NCBI GenBank assembly: GCA_038872535.1
Contig: JAVZJY010000056.1
Location: forward strand, 1-6,143
Direction of reading: 5' to 3'
From: JASEJA01 sp038872535
GTDB taxonomy: Archaea; Thermoproteota; Bathyarchaeia; Bathyarchaeales; Bathycorpusculaceae
Length of the DNA: 6,143 nucleotides
Positions 1 through 4,888 of this stretch are shown here, in pieces. The notes below the pieces were generated by a model that was not told where the DNA came from, ran no database searches, and worked only from the letters and a program-made list of their open reading frames with translations. How positions within the stretch are numbered: position 1 is the first letter of the stretch; the number at the start of each line of letters is the position of its first letter. The translations under genes and the position numbers were made by a program.

Positions 1-210
1 ATAACTGGGAATGTTGGGCCCAACGCTTTTCAGGCATTGTCCGCAGCGGGCATAAAAATTGTTACAGGTGCCGCTGGGACTGTGAGGGAAGTTGTTGAAA
101 AATACAAGAGGGGAGAACTAGAAGGGACAAGTGCTCCAACTGTTGGAGGGCATTTCGGAATGGGGGCGGGTAGAGGGCGCGGCTGGAGGCAAAGGCGGTG
201 GGAGCCATAG
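1..210 (+). CDS. NifX/NifB-C-like (Nitro_FeMo-Co fold) protein, 3' end only
   Basis: The 5' part lies outside the window; 69 residues and a TAG stop remain. The visible part opens with ITGNVGPNAFQALSAAGIK, then TGAAGTVREVVEKYKRGEL and a glycine/arginine-rich tail (TVGGHFGMGAGRGRGW). This is the C-terminal half of the Nitro_FeMo-Co fold (PF02579), shared by NifX, NifY, the NifB C-terminus, the MTH1175-type proteins and the Desulfovibrio orange protein. Family members bind metal-sulfur clusters; the native cluster of stand-alone archaeal members is mostly unknown. It is a paralogue of the next gene: TVREVVEKYKRGELE here matches TVKEVVEAYRQDRLEE there, and the 11 bases gaagttgttga are identical in both copies. 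Relatives, as I remember them, often carry a longer charged tail after the glycine-rich stretch. Here the frame ends at RRWEP, while a charged tail-like sequence continues in another frame (see 198-272), so a frameshift is possible. The fold assignment is firm; the substrate is not. Confidence 0.88.
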   Translation: MTGNVGPNAFQALSAAGIKIVTGAAGTVREVVEKYKRGELEGTSAPTVGGHFGMGAGRGRGWRQRRWEP

Positions 211-272
211 AAAACGCAGATGACAAAGAGCTTGAGAGGTTGAGGCGGAAAAAGCTTGAAAAATTGTTATAA
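198..272 (+). other. Possible out-of-frame charged tail or 24-residue mini-ORF
   Basis: A GTG at 198 opens a frame that reads VGAIENADDKELERLRRKK then LEKLL and TAA. It overlaps the end of the NifX-like gene in a different frame. The DDKELERLRRKKLEKLL part looks like a real charged amphipathic helix rather than random sequence, and its codons resemble those of the neighbours. The frame is open only from just after a TAG at 171-173. It could be the displaced C-terminal tail of the upstream protein after an indel near 170-200 (mutation or sequencing error), a tiny independent gene, or chance. The start of PDCD5-family proteins looks vaguely similar, but such proteins are about 110 residues long. 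No SD site is apparent. Confidence 0.25.
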
Positions 273-286
273 GCATCTAGAAAAGA

Positions 287-295
287 GGGAGGTGA
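287..295 (+). promoter_or_regulatory. Strong Shine-Dalgarno site for the TTG start at 300
   Basis: GGGAGGTGA lies 4-5 bases before TTG and is close to a full complement of the archaeal 16S 3' end. It fixes the non-ATG start of the second NifX-like gene. Confidence 0.8.
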
Positions 296-299
296 AAAG

Positions 300-674
300 T
301 TGAAGGAAAGAATAGTTATTCCAGCTGAAGATGGAAATGGGCTTAACGCAAGGCTTTCGGAGCATTTTGGGAGAGCGCCATACTTCATTGTCATAGAGTT
401 AAACGAAGACGGCAGCATTTCAAACGTCCAAGCAGTGTCCAACGAAAGTGAACATTTCGGCGGGACAGGACGTCCACCAGATCGCCTACTACAATTCAAA
501 CCTAACGCCGTAATCACTTACGGAATGGGACCACGAGCACTGAGCATTTTCCAAGAGGCTAGAGTGGCTGTGTTAAAGGCTAACGCGGACACTGTTAAAG
601 AAGTTGTTGAGGCGTATAGGCAAGACAGACTAGAGGAACTTACAGAAGGCTGTCGTCACGCTCGCCATCGATAA
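300..674 (+). CDS. NifX/NifB-C-like (Nitro_FeMo-Co fold) metal-cluster protein
   Basis: A complete 124-residue protein starting at TTG behind a strong SD site. It is a single Nitro_FeMo-Co domain (PF02579), the usual length for stand-alone members. Visible signatures are LNARLSEHFGRAPYF (15-29), the EHFGGTGRPPDRLL block (51-64), the ITYGMGPRAL strand-turn-helix (72-81), and a Cys/His-rich C-terminus TEGCRHARHR (115-124) in which Cys118, His120 and His123 are plausible metal ligands. Family members are small cytoplasmic proteins that carry or insert metal-sulfur clusters, such as FeMo-co precursors in NifX/NifY or the Mo-Cu cluster of the orange protein. Co-occurrence with two ferredoxin-MinD ATPases, as in the Desulfovibrio orp cluster, suggests these ATPases are its partners. 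No nitrogenase genes are nearby, so a nitrogen-fixation role is not supported. It is the more complete of two adjacent paralogues, and the bound metal cannot be read from sequence. Confidence 0.92.
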   Translation: MKERIVIPAEDGNGLNARLSEHFGRAPYFIVIELNEDGSISNVQAVSNESEHFGGTGRPPDRLLQFKPNAVITYGMGPRALSIFQEARVAVLKANADTVKEVVEAYRQDRLEELTEGCRHARHR

Positions 675-697
675 GGGTTGCCGTAGACGCAACAAAT

Positions 698-704
698 GGG
701 AGGT
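698..704 (+). promoter_or_regulatory. Shine-Dalgarno site for the TTG start at 711
   Basis: GGGAGGT lies 6 bases upstream of TTG and supports this non-ATG start for the scaffold gene. Confidence 0.75.
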
Positions 705-710
705 TTATAA

Positions 711-1139
711 TTGACCAAGAAACTAAAGGAAGAAGAGCTGCGGTTGATGGCAGAACTAGGCTATCCCAAGAAAGCTATCCAATTGTATGCAGACAAAGTG
801 AATTTAGGAGCGCTAAAGAAACCGGATATAGTCACAACATATCTTGGTCCATGTGGAGATTTTATAGAATTACATTTGAAGATTGGTAAAGCAAGCATCA
901 TAAAAAATGGCAAGTTTTGTTATGTAGGTTGTCCCGGCTCAGCCATGTCTGTATCTGCCATGATTGAACTCGCAAAGGGCAAGACTGTTGATGAGGCAAA
1001 GAAAATAACAGAGCAGGATATAATAAATGCGCTTGGAGGATTACCGACCGAAAAGCTTGACTGTGCAAAGCTAGCTATAACAACACTTCGAAAGGCAATA
1101 GCGGAATATGAAAAAATAAGGGGTCGTTCAGAAATTTGA
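711..1139 (+). CDS. NifU/IscU-type Fe-S cluster assembly scaffold protein
   Basis: A 142-residue protein matching the IscU/NifU N-terminal domain (PF01592), which holds a nascent [2Fe-2S] or [4Fe-4S] cluster before delivery to apo-proteins. Residues 47-50 (PCGD) give Cys48 and Asp50. Cys74 lies in YVGCPGSAMSVSAM. ELAKGKTVDEAKKIT (86-100) and ALGGLPTEKLDCAKLA (107-122) follow, with Cys118 as the third ligand cysteine. These correspond to IscU Cys37/Asp39, Cys63 and Cys106. Two things are unusual. The classic N-terminal HFxNPRNVG stretch is replaced by an unrelated-looking segment, and the His that precedes the last Cys in IscU (His105) is Asp117 here. Cys70 is an extra cysteine near the site. 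No cysteine desulfurase is seen in the window, so the sulfur source must come from elsewhere. It starts at TTG behind a good SD site, 36 bases after the NifX-like gene. Confidence 0.88.
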   Translation: MTKKLKEEELRLMAELGYPKKAIQLYADKVNLGALKKPDIVTTYLGPCGDFIELHLKIGKASIIKNGKFCYVGCPGSAMSVSAMIELAKGKTVDEAKKITEQDIINALGGLPTEKLDCAKLAITTLRKAIAEYEKIRGRSEI

Positions 1140-1146
1140 GGAGGAG
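1140..1146 (+). promoter_or_regulatory. Shine-Dalgarno site for the TTG start at 1155
   Basis: GGAGGAG directly follows the TGA of the scaffold gene and sits 8 bases before TTG. The tight spacing suggests the two genes are translated from one message. Confidence 0.7.
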
Positions 1147-1154
1147 CGTATAAA

Positions 1155-1838
1155 TTGGCTATTCACCCTCAATGTGCAAAGTGTCCACAAGCTTACTGCA
1201 GCCGCATGCCCTTCGAGGAAATCGACAAAAATTTGCTTCCAAATTTCTGCCCAATGAAAACAAGCGAGAAAATAATTAAGTCAGCAATTGAGAAGTATGC
1301 AGAAGACGACGTAAAGAAAATTTATGTTCCCGCCACCATCACAGAAAAGGAGGCTTATGAATTTGTTAGAGGCGCGTTGATGGCTGTGCGCCCCAGAATC
1401 AAGGAGATCATAGAGTTTAGCAAGCTTGTTCACGCCAAAAAGTTGGGAGTAGCCTTCTGCGCTGGATTGCAAGACGAAGCCGCTAGAATAGTCACCATTC
1501 TGGAAAAGGCAGGATTTGCCGTTGCGTCTGTTAGGTGTAAATGCGGCGCAACTGATAAGACAAAACTTAACGTGGCTAAAGAATACAAAATTGGCGATCC
1601 ATTAAAATTTGAGGCTGCTTGCAACCCAATAGTCCAAGCCAAACTTCTGAATACAGCAGGAACAGACATCAACATCATCGTTGGCTTATGCGTGGGACAC
1701 GACATGCTTTTCACCATGAACTCGAAAGCTCCAGTGACAACCCTAATTGTCAAAGATAGACTTTTAGGCCACAACCCAGTCATAGCGCTTTATAGCGACT
1801 ACCATAAGGACATAATAGAATCGCAAAAAAGAACTTGA
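1155..1838 (+). CDS. DUF1847 cysteine-rich, probably metal-binding protein
   Basis: A 227-residue protein recognised as a DUF1847 (PF08901) member, a family of anaerobes without an established function. An N-terminal cluster C-x2-C-x4-C (Cys7, Cys10, Cys15) with Cys32 looks like a zinc or Fe-S site. The conserved body has GVAFCAGLQDEAARIV (98-113), RCKCGA (127-132), ACNPIVQAKLLNTAGTD (155-171), GLCVGHDMLF (177-186) and a C-terminal VKDRLLGHNP block (199-208). Conserved Cys102, Cys128, Cys130, Cys156 and Cys179 with His182 could form a second metal or redox centre. No signal peptide or membrane segment is seen, so it is probably cytoplasmic. It starts at TTG, 15 bases after the scaffold stop, and is followed 30 bases later by the first MinD-ferredoxin gene. 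This placement between a scaffold and two Fe-S ATPases is circumstantial evidence for an Fe-S or metal-related role. The family call is firm; the activity is unknown. Confidence 0.87.
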   Translation: MAIHPQCAKCPQAYCSRMPFEEIDKNLLPNFCPMKTSEKIIKSAIEKYAEDDVKKIYVPATITEKEAYEFVRGALMAVRPRIKEIIEFSKLVHAKKLGVAFCAGLQDEAARIVTILEKAGFAVASVRCKCGATDKTKLNVAKEYKIGDPLKFEAACNPIVQAKLLNTAGTDINIIVGLCVGHDMLFTMNSKAPVTTLIVKDRLLGHNPVIALYSDYHKDIIESQKRT

Positions 1839-1868
1839 AAATTGAGAGATTAAAGAAAGCAGATTATT

Positions 1869-2705
1869 ATGATTGTTTCCATTGCCAGCGGAAAAGGTGG
1901 AACAGGGAAAACATCGGTAGCCGTAAACCTTGCAGTTTCTATACGGAACGTTCAGCTTTTAGACTGCGATGTGGAAGAACCAAACGCTCATCTGCTCTTG
2001 CATCCCAAAATAAGCCATGAAAAACCAGTTTACACATTAATCCCCAATTTAAACGAAGAATTATGCGATCACTGTGGAAAATGTGCAAATTTCTGCCAAT
2101 ACAACGCCATTTTCGCCAGCTCCGAAAAAGTTCTAATTTTTCCAGAGCTTTGCCACGGATGTGGCGGATGCATTCTTGTCTGCCCTAAAAAGGCTTTAAC
2201 CGAAGGAAAACACAAAGTTGGGACATTAAAACGAGGTTTTGCCAACAATTTAGAGCTTGTTTACGGCGAGCTTGAAGTTGGCGAGCCAATGGCTGTTCCA
2301 CTAATTAGAGAAGTTAAAAAATGCATTAACAAGAGCAGAGATGTTATTCTAGATGCGCCCCCTGGGACATCATGTCCAGTAATCGAAACTGTTAAAGACA
2401 GCGACTTCTGTATTCTCGTAACTGAACCCACACCTTTCGGTCTACATGACTTGAAAATAGCAGTTCAAGTTTTAAAGGATATGAAAATTCCATTAGGCGT
2501 CGTTGTTAACAGGGCTGGCATAGGCGACGAGAAAGTTTACGAATATTGCAAAGAGGAGAACATACCAATTCTACTTGAAATTCCTTATCAGAGGAGAATT
2601 GCTGAACTTTATTCGGAAGGAATTCCCTTCAGCCAAGAAATACCAGAATGGAAAGAAAAATTTAGAATGTTGTTTAATGAAGCAAGAAGGCTTGTTGGCA
2701 AATGA
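1869..2705 (+). CDS. MinD-superfamily P-loop ATPase with inserted ferredoxin domain, copy 1
   Basis: A 278-residue protein of the COG1149 type. The deviant Walker A KGGTGKT (9-15) keeps the signature Lys9 of the MinD/ParA/NifH/Mrp class. DCDVEEPN (32-39) follows. An inserted bacterial-type ferredoxin has two complete [4Fe-4S] motifs: Cys66/69/72/76 and Cys95/98/101/105-Pro. The ATPase fold then resumes with DVILDAPPGTSCPV (158-171), which includes the catalytic-region Asp162 and a Cys169 that the tandem copy shares, and with TEPTPFGLHDL. Such proteins probably couple ATP binding to electron or cluster transfer; in Desulfovibrio a pair of them belongs to the orange-protein complex. ATG 1869 is the only sensible start because a stop in this frame lies at 1851-1853 and the protein opens directly with MIVSIASGKGG. 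No convincing SD precedes it, unlike the genes upstream. It overlaps copy 2 by ATGA, which implies coupled, near-equal translation and probably a heterodimer. Confidence 0.94.
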   Translation: MIVSIASGKGGTGKTSVAVNLAVSIRNVQLLDCDVEEPNAHLLLHPKISHEKPVYTLIPNLNEELCDHCGKCANFCQYNAIFASSEKVLIFPELCHGCGGCILVCPKKALTEGKHKVGTLKRGFANNLELVYGELEVGEPMAVPLIREVKKCINKSRDVILDAPPGTSCPVIETVKDSDFCILVTEPTPFGLHDLKIAVQVLKDMKIPLGVVVNRAGIGDEKVYEYCKEENIPILLEIPYQRRIAELYSEGIPFSQEIPEWKEKFRMLFNEARRLVGK

Positions 2706-3580
2706 AACAAATCACAGTTCTAAGTGGCAAGGGTGGAACAGGCAAAACGACCATAACTGCCTCATTTGCGGTTTTGGCAAAAAGGGCTGTTGTGGCTGAT
2801 TGTGATGTGGATGCTCCAGACCTGCACATGCTTTTGCATCCAGAAATCATTGAAACACAGGAATTCAAGGGCTCCAAATTGGCAGTTATTGATGAGGCAA
2901 AATGCGTAAAATGCGGTCTGTGCCGAGAAAAATGCAGATTTGACGCTGTAACGCAAAACTTCACCGTGGACCCATTTTCATGCGAAGGATGCGGCGTCTG
3001 TTCCCTTGTTTGTCCAGTTAACGCCGTAACATTGACGAATCGAATTTCTGGGCATGCTTACATCTCAAAGATAAAACATGGGTTTATGGCACATGCCATG
3101 CTTAGCCCAGGTGAAGCAAATTCGGGGAAACTTGTAACTTTGGTTAGACAGAATGCCAAAGTGTTAGCTGAAAAAGATAAAATCAACCTCATAATAATAG
3201 ATGGTCCGCCTGGAATCGGTTGCCCAGTTATAGCTTCAGTCACAGGCGTGGATGTTGGTTTGGTTGTTACTGAGCCTACAATGTCCGGGTTTCACGATCT
3301 TAAAAGGGCATTGAAGTTGTTGGCGCATTTTGGTGTTCTGCCCTTTGTTTGCGTGAACATGTATGACATAAACATGGATAACACTGGGAAAATTGAGCGT
3401 TTTTGTAAAGAAAACAGCATAGAGGTTATTGGCAAGGTTCCCTTCAACTCCATAGTTACGGAAGCCATGGTAAACGGAAAGCCAATCATGGAATATTCTC
3501 CGAGAAGCGATGTTGCTAAAGAAATTGAAGGTATTTGGGAAAAGCTTTCCACATTAATATTGGAGAAGCCCTTAACATGA
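2702..3580 (+). CDS. MinD-superfamily P-loop ATPase with inserted ferredoxin domain, copy 2
   Basis: A 292-residue paralogue of the preceding gene with the same architecture. It has deviant Walker A KGGTGKT (10-16) with signature Lys10, DCDVDAPD (33-40), and an inserted ferredoxin with Cys68/71/74/78 and Cys94/97/100/104-Pro. The switch II region LIIIDGPPGIGCPV follows (Asp167, Cys174), then TEPTMSGFHDLKRALKLL. All eight cluster cysteines and both P-loop lysines are intact, so it should bind two [4Fe-4S] clusters and ATP. Its linker before the ferredoxin and its C-terminus differ from copy 1, so this is an old duplication rather than a recent one. Tandem pairs of this kind are usual for COG1149 and probably act together as an ATP-driven electron or cluster donor; the client here is not known. 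Its ATG lies inside the stop of copy 1 (ATGA), and a short gap with a strong SD leads into the ferritin-like gene. Confidence 0.94.
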   Translation: MKQITVLSGKGGTGKTTITASFAVLAKRAVVADCDVDAPDLHMLLHPEIIETQEFKGSKLAVIDEAKCVKCGLCREKCRFDAVTQNFTVDPFSCEGCGVCSLVCPVNAVTLTNRISGHAYISKIKHGFMAHAMLSPGEANSGKLVTLVRQNAKVLAEKDKINLIIIDGPPGIGCPVIASVTGVDVGLVVTEPTMSGFHDLKRALKLLAHFGVLPFVCVNMYDINMDNTGKIERFCKENSIEVIGKVPFNSIVTEAMVNGKPIMEYSPRSDVAKEIEGIWEKLSTLILEKPLT

Positions 3581-3599
3581 AAGTTATTGATTGACAAAA

Positions 3600-3608
3600 G
3601 GAGGTGAT
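3600..3608 (+). promoter_or_regulatory. Perfect Shine-Dalgarno site deciding the start of the ferritin-like gene
   Basis: GGAGGTGAT is a nine-base match to the complement of the archaeal 16S 3' end. An upstream in-frame GTG (3604) lies inside this site, so it cannot be the start. The site points to TTG at 3613 (4 bases away) or TTG at 3616 (7 bases away). Confidence 0.85.
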
Positions 3609-3612
3609 AAGA

Positions 3613-3894
3613 TTGTTGTCAAAAATTCCGATAAACCTTGAAAGAATAAGCAAGGAAACCTTGGACAAAGAAATACTGAGAGCCGGAATTATTGCTGAAC
3701 TGGATGCCATAAATCTCTATGAACAGATGGCAGCCATGACCGAAAATGCAGAGATCAAAAGAATTCTCTTGGACATAGCGAAGGAAGAGAAAACGCATGT
3801 AGGCGAGTTTCAAGCTTTGCTGTTGATAAAAGACAAAGAACAAGAAAAGGAGTTAGAAGAAGGCAAAAAAGAAGTTGAAGAGTTAAAGAGATAG
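3613..3894 (+). CDS. Stand-alone EncFtn-like (encapsulated-ferritin-type) ferritin-fold protein
   Basis: A 93-residue, mostly helical protein; TTG 3616 would give 92. The core ILRAGIIAELDAINLYEQMA (21-40) followed by ILLDIAKEEKTHVGEFQALL (51-70) matches the half-ferritin (EncFtn) family. From memory it is close to the N-terminal domain fused to the Pyrococcus/Thermococcus encapsulin shell. By alignment with Rhodospirillum rubrum EncFtn, Glu29, Glu59 and His62 fall on the ferroxidase ligands Glu32, Glu62 and His65, and Tyr36 on Tyr39; Trp38 is replaced by Leu35. EncFtn needs dimerisation to form its di-iron site and oxidises Fe(II) but stores no iron without a shell. Here there is no fused shell, no encapsulin gene in the window and no evident cargo-loading peptide. 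The C-terminus (from about 73) is a Lys/Glu-rich helix. Its position after the MinD-ferredoxin pair suggests iron supply or protection. A rubrerythrin-like or other ferritin-fold role remains possible. Confidence 0.83.
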   Translation: MLSKIPINLERISKETLDKEILRAGIIAELDAINLYEQMAAMTENAEIKRILLDIAKEEKTHVGEFQALLLIKDKEQEKELEEGKKEVEELKR

Positions 3895-3910
3895 AAAGGT
3901 ATTAAAAGCC

Positions 3911-4885
3911 ATGAAGTTTCTTGATGAAGAGAACATAGCTTTCGGACCAGTTCCATCAAGGCGTCTAGGAAGAAGTTTGGGGATAAACAATATTCCACCA
4001 AAAACATGTTCTTACTCATGCGTCTACTGTCAATTAGGGAAAACCAGCCATATGCTTGTTAATAGGCAAGTCTTCTATAAACCGGAACACATTTTGATGA
4101 GAGTTAAAAGGAAAGTGAACGAATCTGTCTTGAGAAACGAAAGAATCGATTATCTAACTTTTGTGCCGGACGGAGAGCCTACGCTTGATGTTAACATAGG
4201 CAAAGAAATCTCACTCTTAAAGCATTTGGAGATTCCTGTAGCTGTTATAACGAACGCTTCTCTGCTTTGGCAAGAAAAAGTAAGAGAAGATTTGCTAGCT
4301 GCAGATCTTGTTTCATTAAAAGTCGACGCAGTCAGCCAAGACTTATGGAAGCGCACAAACAGGCCGCATAAAGACTTAAAATTGGACACGCTTTTAGATG
4401 GCATAAAGGAGTTTGCAAAAACTTTCAAAGGAATCCTTGTAAGCGAGACAATGCTTATTGATGCTGTAAGTTACGAAAGCGAATTGGAAAAGATAGCAGA
4501 GTTCTTAGGAGATCTGGCTAAACTGGACAAGGCTTATGTCGCTATACCAACGCGACCGCCTACGGAAAAGTGGGTTAAACCAGCGAGGGAGGAAATTGTA
4601 AATGTAGCTTTTCAAAAATTTGTTGGAAAGCTTGGAAGCGACAAGGTGGAATACTTAATAGGATATGAGGGAGACGCTTTCGCCTTCACGGGAGATGTTA
4701 AAGCAGATTTGCTGAGCATAACAGCTGTTCATCCCATGCGGAAAGAAGCGATAGCAGAATTTTTGAAGAAAGCAAACGCCGACTGGAAAGTTGTTGAGAA
4801 ACTTCTGAAGGAAAATAAACTCATAGAGCTTGAATACGAAGGAAAGAAATATTACATGCGAAAACTTCACAGTTTGCCCGTGTAA
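3911..4885 (+). CDS. Radical SAM protein, COG0731/TYW1-like core with C-terminal winged-helix-like region
   Basis: A 324-residue enzyme. The N-terminus has FGPVPSRRLGRSLGIN (11-26) and then the radical SAM motif C-x3-C-x2-C (Cys33, Cys37, Cys40, followed by QLGKT), which binds the [4Fe-4S] cluster that cleaves S-adenosylmethionine. PDGEPTLD (86-93) is the SAM-binding GE motif, and AVITNASLLW and SLKVDA are further barrel strands. The last 60 or so residues (AVHPMRKEAIAEFLKKAN onward, ending EYEGKKYYMRKL) look like a winged helix. COG0731 groups it with the wyosine enzyme TYW1, but it lacks the TYW1 lysine-rich flanks I would expect, and the FGPVPSRRLGRSLG family is generally uncharacterised. 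The second Fe-S motif of TYW1 is not seen. ATG 3911 has a modest GAAAGGT SD about 10 bases upstream and follows the ferritin-like gene by 16 bases. The substrate is unknown; it may modify a partner protein or RNA. Confidence 0.9.
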   Translation: MKFLDEENIAFGPVPSRRLGRSLGINNIPPKTCSYSCVYCQLGKTSHMLVNRQVFYKPEHILMRVKRKVNESVLRNERIDYLTFVPDGEPTLDVNIGKEISLLKHLEIPVAVITNASLLWQEKVREDLLAADLVSLKVDAVSQDLWKRTNRPHKDLKLDTLLDGIKEFAKTFKGILVSETMLIDAVSYESELEKIAEFLGDLAKLDKAYVAIPTRPPTEKWVKPAREEIVNVAFQKFVGKLGSDKVEYLIGYEGDAFAFTGDVKADLLSITAVHPMRKEAIAEFLKKANADWKVVEKLLKENKLIELEYEGKKYYMRKLHSLPV

Positions 4886-4888
4886 ATA

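Noticed and set aside
267..272. TATA-like TTATAA upstream of the TTG at 300
   Set aside because: An archaeal start about 26 bases downstream would fall at or after the strong SD at 287-295, leaving it out of the message.
62..517. 151-residue minus-strand open frame across the two NifX-like genes
   Set aside because: Serine/leucine/phenylalanine-rich, typical of an antisense shadow; both genes beneath it are well supported on the plus strand.
677..693. Small hairpin gttgc/gcaac between the second NifX-like gene and the scaffold gene
   Set aside because: Only five base pairs with a seven-base loop and no T-tract after it; too weak for a terminator or regulator.
1..1139. Reading the NifX-like and NifU-like genes as a nitrogen-fixation operon
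   Set aside because: No nifH, nifD, nifK, nifE, nifN or complete nifB is present, and both families have common non-nitrogenase members.
1835..2020. 61-residue plus-strand frame starting at TTG 1835
   Set aside because: It lies over the first MinD-ferredoxin gene in another frame and has no recognisable features.
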